Assembly (NCBI GenBank): GCA_002732015.1 | Contig: PCCU01000041.1 | Coordinates: 1 to 28,224 of the forward strand | Reading direction: 5' to 3' | Origin: Candidatus Pelagibacterales bacterium | GTDB taxonomy: Bacteria; Pseudomonadota; Alphaproteobacteria; TMED109 | Length of the DNA: 28,224 nt | In this document: piece after piece, positions 7,463 through 15,811 of the stretch | Layout: each line of letters begins with the position of its first letter | How positions within the stretch are numbered: position 1 is the stretch's first letter | Notes under the pieces: generated by a model | Databases searched by the model: none | Told to the model about the DNA's origin: nothing | The model's input: the letters and a program-made list of their open reading frames with translations, nothing else | Translations under genes and position numbers: made by a program

Positions 7463-8854
7463 TCATTTCCTTTTTAAATTATTTAACATATTTCCTAAGT
7501 TTTTTGTACCCATATTATTCGATAACATTCTTTCCATGCCTTCTGTACCATATTTGCTCATTTTTTTCATCATATCTTGCATATTTTTAAACTGTTTTAA
7601 TAATCTATTAACGTCTTGGATTTCTGCTCCTGAACCAGAAGCTATTCTTTTTTTTCTAGATCCATTAATTATAGAAGGATTTATCTTTTCTTTTTTTGTC
7701 ATCGAAGAAATAATTGCTCCCATTCTTACAAAGGTTTTATCTTCTAAATTACTGTTTTCAATTGCTTCTTTTGCTTTTCTAACTCCAGGCATTAGGGATA
7801 ATATTCCTTTTATCCCTCCTAACTTTTTCATCTGTGCTAGTTGTTTTTGGAAGTCTTCTAAATCAAAGTTTCCTTTGCTAAGTTTGTTTGCCATTTTTTC
7901 TGCTTCTTTTTCATCAATCTCTTTCTCGGCCTTTTCCACAATGCCCACTATATCGCCCATATCCAAAATTCGGTCCGCTACTCTGTCTGCAGAAAACTTT
8001 TCTAAGTTTGAAATTTTTTCACCTACACCTATAAATTTTATAGGCTTTCCAGTAGAAACTGTCATGCTCAATGCAGCTCCTCCCTTAGAGTCACCGTCAA
8101 CTCTGGTTAATATTATTCCAGATAAATCTACATAGCTTTGAAATGATTTAGCAACATTTACTGATTCCTGACCTATCATAGAGTCAGCGACTAATAGTAT
8201 TTCACTAGGGTCAGTGATTTGTTGAATTTCTTTTATCTCTTCCATTAAAGTTACATCGACTGTGGTTCTACCTGCTGTATCAAAAATTATTATGTCATGA
8301 GACATTTGCTTTGCCTTAGTAAATGAATTTTTTACTAAATTAGCAATTTTATCATTAGGATTATTTTCCATATAGTCTATTTCTATTGATTTTGCTAGCT
8401 GATTTAGTTGTTCTATAGCAGCAGGCCTATATATATCGAGAGAAGAAAGCAAAACTTTTTTTTTATCATTTTTCAAAAGCAATGACAGTTTTCCTGCAGT
8501 AGTAGTTTTTCCGCTACCTTGCAATCCAACTAATAAAAATACACTTGGTGAACTTTTATATGACAAATCAAAAGACTCAGAAGGAAGATTTTTTCCTAAT
8601 AGATCAGCTAGACTATCTCTAACTATTTTGATAACCATATCTCCTGGCTTTATGGATTTTAGTATTTTTTCTCCTACTGCTTTTTCTTTTATTTTTAATA
8701 CAAAATCCTTTGCCACTGCTAAAGGCACATCGGCTTCCAACATAGCTACTCTAATTTCTCTCAATGCCTTAGTTACATCTTCTTCAGTTAATAGACCTTT
8801 GCCCGTTAAAGAGTCAAAAGTATTAAGTATTCGGTCGGTAAAATTTCCAAACAT
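7463..8854 (-). CDS. ffh: Signal recognition particle protein (SRP54 homologue)
   Basis: Ffh is the GTPase that, with 4.5S RNA, recognises signal sequences on nascent chains and delivers ribosomes to FtsY at the membrane. It has 463 residues. The N domain covers about 1-90. The G domain has GLQGSGKTTT (110-119), FDTAGRT (about 195) and TRVDGDSKGG (about 250). The methionine-rich M domain (about 300-463) includes the RNA-binding region RKKRIASGSG and the NMQDMMKKMSKYG segment. It appears to be the first gene of the long minus-strand operon, with a possible promoter in the 94-base divergent gap to dapF. Confidence 0.98.
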   Translation of the reverse strand: MFGNFTDRILNTFDSLTGKGLLTEEDVTKALREIRVAMLEADVPLAVAKDFVLKIKEKAVGEKILKSIKPGDMVIKIVRDSLADLLGKNLPSESFDLSYKSSPSVFLLVGLQGSGKTTTAGKLSLLLKNDKKKVLLSSLDIYRPAAIEQLNQLAKSIEIDYMENNPNDKIANLVKNSFTKAKQMSHDIIIFDTAGRTTVDVTLMEEIKEIQQITDPSEILLVADSMIGQESVNVAKSFQSYVDLSGIILTRVDGDSKGGAALSMTVSTGKPIKFIGVGEKISNLEKFSADRVADRILDMGDIVGIVEKAEKEIDEKEAEKMANKLSKGNFDLEDFQKQLAQMKKLGGIKGILSLMPGVRKAKEAIENSNLEDKTFVRMGAIISSMTKKEKINPSIINGSRKKRIASGSGAEIQDVNRLLKQFKNMQDMMKKMSKYGTEGMERMLSNNMGTKNLGNMLNNLKRK

Positions 8855-8889
8855 CTGTGTTATACTATATAATTAAATTTACTATATTT

Positions 8890-8913
8890 AAGCTTTTGAT
8901 ATAACATTGTCAA
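8890..8913 (-). promoter_or_regulatory. Possible promoter for the ffh-rpsP-...-sdh operon
   Basis: On the minus strand a perfect TTGACA (8908-8913) is followed after about 16-17 bases by an AT-rich TTAAAT/TAAATA block that could act as a -10 element, about 35 bases before the ffh ATG. The -35 is exact but the -10 is poor, and AT-rich intergenic DNA gives many chance matches. Confidence 0.35.
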
Positions 8914-8948
8914 CATAAAGGATTATTAATTTTAATGAGGTTTTCTTA

Positions 8949-9767
8949 ATGAATATACCATTTGTCAAAATGCATGCTAATGGAAATGACTTTGTTATTA
9001 TTGACAATAGAACTAAAAACTTCTTATTTAACGAGTCAAAAATTTTATTACTATCTAATAGAAACACTGGAATAGGGTTTGACCAATTGATATTATTAGA
9101 AAAAAGCAAGAGCAGTGATATTTTAATGAAAATCTATAACTCTGATGGAAAAGAAGCAAAAATGTGTGGAAATGCTGCTACCTGTGTGGCTTCATTATTA
9201 TTTGCATCTAAAAATTCAAACTCTATTACAATAGAAACTATATCTTCTAAAATTACTGCAAAATTAAGTAAAAGTGGAGCAGTTAATACTACAATAGAGT
9301 TGCCATCTCAAAATTTTTTTAATATTGTAAGATATGAAAATATTGATACTAACAGTATAAATTTTTCAAAAATTCATCCTTCTTTGCATTCAGGAATACT
9401 AGTAAATATGGGCAACCCTCATATAGTATTTATAGTTAATAATTTAGAAGAAATAGATTTATTGAAATACGGGGAAAAAATTGAAAGAAACGAATTATTT
9501 GTCGACGGAATAAATGTAGAAATTGTTGAATTAGTAAATAAGAAAAAATTTAAAGTTAAATTTTGGGAAAGAGGATCTGGGTTGACTTTATCATGTGGAT
9601 CAGGAATATTATCATCATTTTATGCTTGTTATAAAAAAAGCTTATGTGAAAAAGAAACAGAGATTATGATACCTTTAGGAAAAGTAAATACTAAAATAAA
9701 TGGAACTGAGTTAACTATAACATCTACTCCTCAAGTTTCTTTCTTAGGAGAGTTTAATTATGAATAA
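8949..9767 (+). CDS. dapF: Diaminopimelate epimerase
   Basis: DapF converts LL- to meso-diaminopimelate, supplying lysine and the peptidoglycan cross-linking residue. It has 272 residues. The two catalytic cysteines are visible as Cys73 in KMCGNAATC and Cys216 in LSCGSGI. The N-terminal KMHANGNDFVIID motif is also typical. The start is supported by GAGG at 8937-8940, eight bases upstream. It leads a plus-strand operon diverging from ffh, and its last 8 bases overlap mtaB (ATGAATAA). The order dapF-mtaB-ftsY is conserved in many alphaproteobacteria. Confidence 0.97.
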   Translation: MNIPFVKMHANGNDFVIIDNRTKNFLFNESKILLLSNRNTGIGFDQLILLEKSKSSDILMKIYNSDGKEAKMCGNAATCVASLLFASKNSNSITIETISSKITAKLSKSGAVNTTIELPSQNFFNIVRYENIDTNSINFSKIHPSLHSGILVNMGNPHIVFIVNNLEEIDLLKYGEKIERNELFVDGINVEIVELVNKKKFKVKFWERGSGLTLSCGSGILSSFYACYKKSLCEKETEIMIPLGKVNTKINGTELTITSTPQVSFLGEFNYE

Positions 9768-10986
9768 TGTTTTCACATTTGGATGCAGACTCAATTTTTG
9801 GGAAAGCGAAAAAATAAATAAAATCTTAATTGATAATAAAAAATATAATGTAACAGTATTTAACACATGTAGCGTCACGAATGAGACAGTTAAAAATATA
9901 GTATCTAGTATAAAAAAATTCCATCTTAGAAACCCAGACATGAAAATAGCAGTTACTGGTTGTGCGGCCGAAACTAACTTTGAAACTTTTAACAATATGA
10001 ATGAAGTATCATTTGTTATAAAAAATAATAAAAAACTTCTTGAAGAAAGTTGGAAAAATCTACCAACAAAAAGAACACTTACTGACTTGCATGAGAAAGA
10101 TTTAATCAAACTTAATAAAGTAAATCCATCTAACTCTAAAGTTAGAAAGTTTATAAAGATTCAAAATGGCTGTGACCACTCATGTACTTTTTGCATTATC
10201 CCTAAATGCAGAGGAAAAAGTATTAGTGAAAGCATAGATAGGATTAATAAACTCATTGAAATAAATTTAAATAATAATATTAAAGAAATCATTTTAACTG
10301 GAGTTGATCTCACTTCATGGGGTTTAGATATTTCAGAAAATCTTTTTTTAGGAGATTTATTAAGAAATATTTTTTCAAAGAATAATAAATACTTCAGATT
10401 AAGGCTTTCATCTTTAGATGTAGCTGAGCTTGATAATAGTTTTTTTGAGGTATTAAAAGAAGATGATAGGTTGATGCCTCACTTTCACTTTAGCTTACAA
10501 TCTCTCAATAATATGATTTTAAAAAGAATGAAAAGAAGACATTCTGTTGAACAGGTTAAAGAGTTATTTGAAAAAATAAAAACTATATCTCCTAATGCAT
10601 CATTTGGAGCAGATATTATTACAGGATTTCCAACAGAAACTGAAGAAATGTTTTGTGATACTAAGAAAGTCATACAGGATTTAAAAGTTTCCCACTTACA
10701 TGTTTTTCCTTACTCAGAAAAAAACGGAACCCCTGCTTCTAAAATGCCACAATTACCAGTAGAAATAAGAAGGAATAGAGCAAAAGAATTAAGAGAAATT
10801 GGTAAAAAAATATATTTAAGCGAATTAAAAAAACAACTGTTTAATAAGCATGATATATTGATAGAGAGTGCAAATGGAATTGGAAAGACAGCAAATAATT
10901 TTAGTGTAAAATTAAAGAATAAATCAGTAGGAAGTCATTTAAAAGTTACTTTTTCTAAAATAGAAAATAATTTTTTAGTTGCCTAA
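9760..10986 (+). CDS. mtaB: tRNA t6A37 methylthiotransferase, MiaB-like
   Basis: This radical-SAM enzyme adds a methylthio group to N6-threonylcarbamoyladenosine at tRNA position 37. It has 408 residues. The N-terminal UPF0004 domain shows its three cluster cysteines in GCRLN, FNTCSVT and VTGCAAE. The radical-SAM motif CDHSCTFC supplies Cys138, Cys142 and Cys145. GADIITGFPTET is conserved in the family. The GCRLN motif and the dapF-mtaB-ftsY position favour MtaB over MiaB or RimO. It overlaps dapF by 8 bases and ends 2 bases before ftsY. Confidence 0.92.
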   Translation: MNNVFTFGCRLNFWESEKINKILIDNKKYNVTVFNTCSVTNETVKNIVSSIKKFHLRNPDMKIAVTGCAAETNFETFNNMNEVSFVIKNNKKLLEESWKNLPTKRTLTDLHEKDLIKLNKVNPSNSKVRKFIKIQNGCDHSCTFCIIPKCRGKSISESIDRINKLIEINLNNNIKEIILTGVDLTSWGLDISENLFLGDLLRNIFSKNNKYFRLRLSSLDVAELDNSFFEVLKEDDRLMPHFHFSLQSLNNMILKRMKRRHSVEQVKELFEKIKTISPNASFGADIITGFPTETEEMFCDTKKVIQDLKVSHLHVFPYSEKNGTPASKMPQLPVEIRRNRAKELREIGKKIYLSELKKQLFNKHDILIESANGIGKTANNFSVKLKNKSVGSHLKVTFSKIENNFLVA

Positions 10987-10988
10987 GC

Positions 10989-12188
10989 ATGAAAAGTTGG
11001 TTTAAAAAAATTGGACAGAAGCTATATGGTAAAAAGCCAGAAAGACAGCTATTACAATCAGAAAATAAAAATACTCCATTAAAAGAAAAAAAACCAGTCG
11101 TTGCTAAAATTCAAGAAACACCAAAGCTAACTGAAGAAAAATTAGTCGATCCTAAAATTCAAGAAACACCAAAGCCAATTGAAGAAAAATTAGTCGATTC
11201 TAAAATTCAAGATACACCAATGCCAGCTGAAGAAAAACCAGTTGCTGCTAAAGTAGAGAAGAAATATAAAACAGGCTGGTTTAGTAAATTAGGAGAAAAT
11301 TTTAAACGTACTTCATCAGGTATTAAAAAAGCTATTTTTTCAAAAAAAATAAACAATGATGATTTAGATTATTTAGAAGAAGCTTTTCTTATGTCTGACC
11401 TTGGCGTAACTTTTACTGACCAACTTATTAATGAATTAAAAAAAAAAAAAATTGAAACTAGCAACCTTAGATCTGAGGTGGTTAAATTTCTTGAAAATCA
11501 ATTTAATGAAAGCAATCATGAATTTACTTTTACTAGCACTTCAACTCCACAAATTATATTACTCTTTGGCGTAAATGGTTCTGGAAAAACTACCACATTA
11601 GCTAAGATAGCTAATAAAGCAAAAAGCAAAGGGTTAAGCTTGTCAATAATAGCAGCCGATACCTTCAGAGCTGCCGCTGTAGAGCAGCTAGTTGAGTGGG
11701 GTTCAAGATTAAATCTAAATGTTTTTACTGGTTTTCAAAATGAAGATCCCTCTTCCGTTGTTTTTAAAGGCCATAAGCAAGCTATAGAACAAAAAACTGA
11801 TGTTTTATTGATAGATACTGCTGGTAGACTACATAACAAGACTGAATTAATGGAAGAGCTTAAAAAAATAGTTAGAACAATTCAAAAAAATGACCCTGAA
11901 GCACCACATCATAAGCTTTTAGTTTTAGATTCCACCATCGGTCAAAACACTTATACACAATTAGAAGCTTTTAATTCTTCTGTAGGCATTACAGGTGTTA
12001 TAATGACCAAACTTGACAGCTCTTCAAAAGGTGGATCGCTTATAGGTATATCAAAAAAATATAAGACACCTATACATTATATAGGTGTAGGAGAAAAAAT
12101 AGATGATCTTATTGACTTTAATGCTAAAGATTTTATAAATGCTTTAATAGGAAATGATTTTGGAGAAAAAGATGAAAGCTTACATTAA
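10989..12188 (+). CDS. ftsY: Signal recognition particle receptor FtsY
   Basis: FtsY is the membrane-associated SRP receptor GTPase that docks Ffh-ribosome complexes for co-translational insertion. It has 399 residues. The N-terminal A domain (about 1-90) is charged and contains three 16-residue repeats (residues 40-87). The NG domain follows, with GVNGSGKTTT (about 194), AADTFRAAAVEQL, DTAGRLHNK (about 277) and TKLDSSSKGGS (about 341). A 14-A run encodes LKKKKI in the N domain. It starts 2 bases after mtaB and overlaps yciB by 17 bases. Confidence 0.97.
   Translation: MKSWFKKIGQKLYGKKPERQLLQSENKNTPLKEKKPVVAKIQETPKLTEEKLVDPKIQETPKPIEEKLVDSKIQDTPMPAEEKPVAAKVEKKYKTGWFSKLGENFKRTSSGIKKAIFSKKINNDDLDYLEEAFLMSDLGVTFTDQLINELKKKKIETSNLRSEVVKFLENQFNESNHEFTFTSTSTPQIILLFGVNGSGKTTTLAKIANKAKSKGLSLSIIAADTFRAAAVEQLVEWGSRLNLNVFTGFQNEDPSSVVFKGHKQAIEQKTDVLLIDTAGRLHNKTELMEELKKIVRTIQKNDPEAPHHKLLVLDSTIGQNTYTQLEAFNSSVGITGVIMTKLDSSSKGGSLIGISKKYKTPIHYIGVGEKIDDLIDFNAKDFINALIGNDFGEKDESLH
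11106..11249 (+). repeat. Three 48-base tandem units in the FtsY acidic domain
   Basis: Three 16-residue units are encoded in frame: KIQETPKLTEEKLVDP, KIQETPKPIEEKLVDS and KIQDTPMPAEEKPVAA. The first two are nearly identical at DNA level. The preceding KKPVVA resembles the end of a fourth, degenerate unit. The FtsY A domain is variable in sequence and length across bacteria and contributes to membrane association. Confidence 0.85.
11438..11451 (+). repeat. 14-A homopolymer within ftsY
   Basis: Fourteen consecutive A residues span the codons for L-K-K-K-K-I in the N domain of FtsY. It is the longest homopolymer I noticed in the window and lies in an essential gene. Confidence 0.9.
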
Positions 12189-12765
12189 GTTTTTTTTTGA
12201 GATACTGCCTCTGGCTGTGTTTTTTACAGTTAACTCGGTAGATAATATACATATTGTAGATACTATTTATAATTTATTTTTCACCCTTCCTGATAAATTT
12301 TTTAAGGCTACCTTTTTTCTAGTTCTCACCTCTCTTATAGCAATTCCCGTAGCATGGTACATAGATAAAAAAGTTCCTTGGATGCCGATAGTAACAGGAA
12401 TATTTGTTTTATTTTTTGGTAGTCTAACTTTGTTATTACAAGATCCAGACTTTATTAAATTAAAACCTACAATTATAAACTTAGTATTTTCTTCTATTTT
12501 ACTAATTGGATTAAAGTTCAATAGAATATTTTTAAAAATAGCATTTCAAGCTTTTAAATTGGATGATAATACATGGAAAAAACTAACTATAAGATGGTCA
12601 TATTTTTTTATTTTTTTAGCTGCTTTAAATGAAATAGTTTGGAGAAACTTCACTAGTGATCAATGGGTTTTCTTTAAAGTATGGATAATATTTCCTCTTA
12701 CGATGTTTTTTATGATATTTTTTGTATTACCTTTGATAAATAAAAATATTAAAAAAAATAATTAG
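12172..12765 (+). CDS. yciB: Septation protein A / YciB (IspZ) family membrane protein
   Basis: This small polytopic inner-membrane protein has about five hydrophobic segments. YciB/IspA homologues are linked to cell-envelope integrity and septation, but the molecular role is not settled. Evidence is the FFFEILPLAVFFTVN opening (family pattern: LLDFLPLIxFF), the KVPWMPIVTGIFVLFFGSLTLLLQD loop and the NEIVWRNFTSDQWVFFKVW region, typical of the family. I choose ATG 12172 rather than the in-frame ATG at 12154. GGAG at 12162-12165 sits six bases upstream of 12172, and family members start close to the first membrane segment. This gives 197 residues. It overlaps ftsY by 17 bases. Confidence 0.88.
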   Translation: MKAYIKFFFEILPLAVFFTVNSVDNIHIVDTIYNLFFTLPDKFFKATFFLVLTSLIAIPVAWYIDKKVPWMPIVTGIFVLFFGSLTLLLQDPDFIKLKPTIINLVFSSILLIGLKFNRIFLKIAFQAFKLDDNTWKKLTIRWSYFFIFLAALNEIVWRNFTSDQWVFFKVWIIFPLTMFFMIFFVLPLINKNIKKNN

Positions 12766-12775
12766 TATAATTTAA

Positions 12776-14332
12776 ATGAATAACTTAACAAACTATAAAA
12801 ATATTAAAGCATGGCCTTTTGTAGAAGCTATTAAAATTATAAAAAAATCTGAAAATTTAAACTCCAATAGACCTATCCATTTTGAAACCGGCTATGGTCC
12901 TTCAGGTATACCTCACATTGGTACCTTTGCTGAGGTTTTAAGGACAAATATGGTAAGAAATGCACTCCGTGAAATTAAAAACTTAAATTCAAAATTAATC
13001 ACATTCTCTGATGACCTAGATGCTTTAAAAAAGATCCCTGAAGATTATCCATACCCTGAAAAACTATCCAAATATTTAAATTATCCTTTAAGTTCTATAC
13101 CTGACTTTACTGAAAAATATTCTTCATATGCAGATAGAAATAATAATTTATTAAAAGAATTTCTTAATCAATTTAATTTTGATTATGAATTTATTTCTTC
13201 AACTAATATGTATAAATCAGGAAATTTTGATAAATGTCTTCTTAAAATACTAGAGAATTATGAAAATATTATGAATATTATTTTGCCTACTTTAAGAAAA
13301 GAGAGAAGGGAAAGTTATTCTCCTTTTTTACCAATATGTAAAAAGACTGGAAAAGTTTTAGAAGTTCCAATAAAAATTGTTAATAAAGAAAAAGGAATTA
13401 TTGCTTATAAAGATGATAATAAATTCATTGAAACTACAGTTACAAATGGCAATAGTAAATTGCAATGGAAAGTTGATTGGGCAATGCGTTGGTCTGCCTT
13501 AAAGGTAGATTATGAAATGAACGGCAAGGACCTTATACCTTCATTTGAGCTTTCAAAACAAATTGCAAAGTTTATTTACAATAAAGTTCCTATAAATATG
13601 AGTTATGAATTATTTCTTGATCAAAATGGAGAAAAAATATCAAAATCTAAAGGAAATGGATTAAGTATAGATGAATGGATGACATATGGTACTAAAGAAA
13701 GTTTATCTTTATTTATGTATCAAAATCCTCGAAGAGCAAAAAGGCTATACTTCGATTGTATACCCAAAAGTATGGACGAATATAAAAAGTATTTCAAAGA
13801 TGTCAAAGAAAAGAAACAAGAACTCTTAGAAAGTCCTATTTGGCATATACATGAAGGAACTATGCCAGAAAATACTTATCCAATAGAGTTTTCAACTTTA
13901 ATTAATCTGGTAACTGCTCTCAATACTTCTGATATACCAACTATTAAAAATTTTTGTTTATTGTATATTAAGAACAGTTTAGACTCTATAGAACAGAGAT
14001 GCTTAGAAGAGGCAATTAAGCTCGCAGTAAAGTACTTTCAAAACTTTATATTACCTAAGCTAAAAAAAAGAAAACCTAGCACAAAAGAAAAAGAAATAAT
14101 TGAAAATATTATTAATGATATTTCTAATTATAAAGAAGAAATCAGTGCAGAAGAATATCAGAATTTAATTTATAAATATGGAAAAATAATCCATCCTGAA
14201 AATTTAAGAGAGTGGTTCATTTCGCTTTATCAGATATTATTCGGTTCGGATAATGGGCCTAGACTAGGATCTTTATTTTATTTATATAAAAAAAATAAAG
14301 TATTACAAATGCTTCAAGAAGCTATAAAGTAG
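12776..14332 (+). CDS. lysK: Lysyl-tRNA synthetase, class I
   Basis: This is the class I type of LysRS, unrelated to the class II LysS of most bacteria but normal in alphaproteobacteria and archaea. It has 518 residues. The Rossmann-fold signatures are HIGT (47-50, within GYGPSGIPHIGTF) and KISKS (287-291, followed by KGNG). WKVDWAMRWSAL and NPRRAKRLYFD are also typical. It follows yciB by 10 bases and ends the plus-strand operon. Its stop overlaps the convergent lipoprotein gene by 11 bases. No class II lysS is visible in this window. Confidence 0.96.
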   Translation: MNNLTNYKNIKAWPFVEAIKIIKKSENLNSNRPIHFETGYGPSGIPHIGTFAEVLRTNMVRNALREIKNLNSKLITFSDDLDALKKIPEDYPYPEKLSKYLNYPLSSIPDFTEKYSSYADRNNNLLKEFLNQFNFDYEFISSTNMYKSGNFDKCLLKILENYENIMNIILPTLRKERRESYSPFLPICKKTGKVLEVPIKIVNKEKGIIAYKDDNKFIETTVTNGNSKLQWKVDWAMRWSALKVDYEMNGKDLIPSFELSKQIAKFIYNKVPINMSYELFLDQNGEKISKSKGNGLSIDEWMTYGTKESLSLFMYQNPRRAKRLYFDCIPKSMDEYKKYFKDVKEKKQELLESPIWHIHEGTMPENTYPIEFSTLINLVTALNTSDIPTIKNFCLLYIKNSLDSIEQRCLEEAIKLAVKYFQNFILPKLKKRKPSTKEKEIIENIINDISNYKEEISAEEYQNLIYKYGKIIHPENLREWFISLYQILFGSDNGPRLGSLFYLYKKNKVLQMLQEAIK

Positions 14333-14900
14333 TTCTAAATTTAGAGAAAATTTCTTTATCTAATTCATATTCCAATCTTTTATCAATTTTGTTTATTAAC
14401 TCGTTATAAGAAGCTAATAGAAATTTTCTTTTTTGACTTATAGAGTGACTGTCGTCTATTATAAATGATATACTTCCGCTTAGGTTTAGTGTATTTGTAG
14501 TAGTTTTAACATCAATAAACTTTAGAGATAATTCTAAATTTAAATCATATTCAACTCTTTCCTCAGAATAGAATATTTTTTTCAATCCTTTATATTTTTT
14601 AATATTTTTTTTTTCTAATGAAAACTTTCTTATAATTAGTGAAAGGCTATTTCTTTCCCCAGAAACTTTAAATTTTTTGTTTCCCCACTCAGTTAATTGT
14701 TCAATTAAAAAATTTGTTTCGAATCCAAGATAATCGGGCATACTAAAACTTTGACTATCTATTACCAGCATAAAGTCATATACATTTAAAGAAATAGTTT
14801 TATGCTCTTTTAATTTAGTCTTCTCTTTAAAAACTTCTTTATTTGAGCATGATATTAATAAGAATGATGTACTTATTAAATATATAAAAGCTTTCTTCAT
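14322..14900 (-). CDS. Putative lipoprotein of unknown function
   Basis: I do not recognise this protein. The N-terminus MKKAFIYLISTSFLLISCSN is a clear lipoprotein signal with lipobox LISC, so the mature protein should begin at Cys18 and be membrane-anchored. The remaining ~175 residues are soluble, mixed alpha/beta, Lys/Glu-rich, with no catalytic motif that I can see. The start at 14900 is preferred over the in-frame ATG at 14918: it forms an ATGA overlap with the argF stop and places the signal peptide at the N-terminus. This gives 192 residues. It is last in the dnaX-to-argF operon and converges on lysK. Confidence 0.75.
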   Translation of the reverse strand: MKKAFIYLISTSFLLISCSNKEVFKEKTKLKEHKTISLNVYDFMLVIDSQSFSMPDYLGFETNFLIEQLTEWGNKKFKVSGERNSLSLIIRKFSLEKKNIKKYKGLKKIFYSEERVEYDLNLELSLKFIDVKTTTNTLNLSGSISFIIDDSHSISQKRKFLLASYNELINKIDKRLEYELDKEIFSKFRTTL

Positions 14901-15811
14901 ATTTTTTTTAAGCACCACTCTAATATTGCTTTTTGAATATGTAGTCTATTTTCTGCTTCACTCCAAACTAGAGAATAACGTGAATTATCTATAACCTCCT
15001 CAGTAACTTCATTGCCTCTTGTAGCAGGTAGGCAATGCATAAATACTGCATTTTTTTTTGCAATGCTCATAATTTTTTCATTTACCTGATAAGGTTTAAA
15101 TACTTTAATTAACTTATTTGTTGGTTTCTTTCCCATAGAAAACCATGTATCTGTTATAATACAGTCACTATCTTTACAAGCTAGCTTAGTGTTATGAAAA
15201 ATCTTTACATTATTACTGTAAGTTTTTATTTTTTCTTTAAGACCTTTTGAAACTTTCATTAACTTTGGAAAACAAATATTTAAGGAGAAATTAAAAATAT
15301 TTGCAGCTTCCACCCATGAGAATAATACATTATTTAAATCTCCCATCCATACAAATTTTCTATCTCTAATAGACCCTCTTTTTTCATTATAAGCCATTAT
15401 GTCTGCTAATATTTGACAAGGATGGGATATATTACTTAATCCATTTATTACAGGTAATTTTGAATACCTATGATATTCAATAAGTTTTTTGTGGTTAGTT
15501 GTTCTTATCATTAAAATATTACAATATTTTGATAATACTCTTGCTGTATCAGATATAGTTTCTCCTCTCGAAAGATGAGTAGTTGCTTCATCTAAAATTA
15601 TTGACCTGCCTCCTAACTCCTTTATGGCCAACTCGAATGAAACTCTAGTCCTTGTAGATGGTTTTTCAAAAATCATTGCTAAGTTAATATTCCTTAAAGT
15701 AGCTGGATTCTTATTTTTTTTTCTGTACTTTTTTAAGTCAATAGCTCTTTTCAAAATACCCATTAATTGAGATTTATTAATATCTGACAAATTTAAAAAG
15801 TTTCTGGTCAA
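14897..15811 (-). CDS. argF: Ornithine carbamoyltransferase
   Basis: ArgF makes citrulline from ornithine and carbamoyl phosphate in arginine synthesis. Motifs are STRTR (carbamoyl-phosphate binding, about residues 52-56), HPCQILAD, a WMGDLNNVLFSW region and the ornithine-loop HCLPATRG. I prefer a TTG start at 15811: it overlaps the argD stop as TTGA, has AAAGGAAG just upstream, and gives the usual OTCase opening (M)TRNFLNL at 304 residues. An in-frame ATG at 15829 would add six residues but has only a GAAG placed too close. argF follows argD and is coupled to the lipoprotein gene by ATGA. Confidence 0.95.
   Translation of the reverse strand: MTRNFLNLSDINKSQLMGILKRAIDLKKYRKKNKNPATLRNINLAMIFEKPSTRTRVSFELAIKELGGRSIILDEATTHLSRGETISDTARVLSKYCNILMIRTTNHKKLIEYHRYSKLPVINGLSNISHPCQILADIMAYNEKRGSIRDRKFVWMGDLNNVLFSWVEAANIFNFSLNICFPKLMKVSKGLKEKIKTYSNNVKIFHNTKLACKDSDCIITDTWFSMGKKPTNKLIKVFKPYQVNEKIMSIAKKNAVFMHCLPATRGNEVTEEVIDNSRYSLVWSEAENRLHIQKAILEWCLKKI

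Noticed and set aside
7422..8135. 237-codon plus-strand open frame opposite ffh
   Set aside because: Phe/Ser/Ile-rich antisense shadow of the ffh M and G domains, with no ribosome-binding site or family match.
8855..8948. tRNA or riboswitch in the divergent ffh-dapF gap
   Set aside because: No cloverleaf, no T-loop consensus and no stable GC-containing stems; only promoter-like AT-rich sequence is visible.
12154..12171. Earlier ATG for yciB
   Set aside because: No Shine-Dalgarno sequence, and it adds six residues absent from the family; the ATG at 12172 has GGAG six bases upstream.
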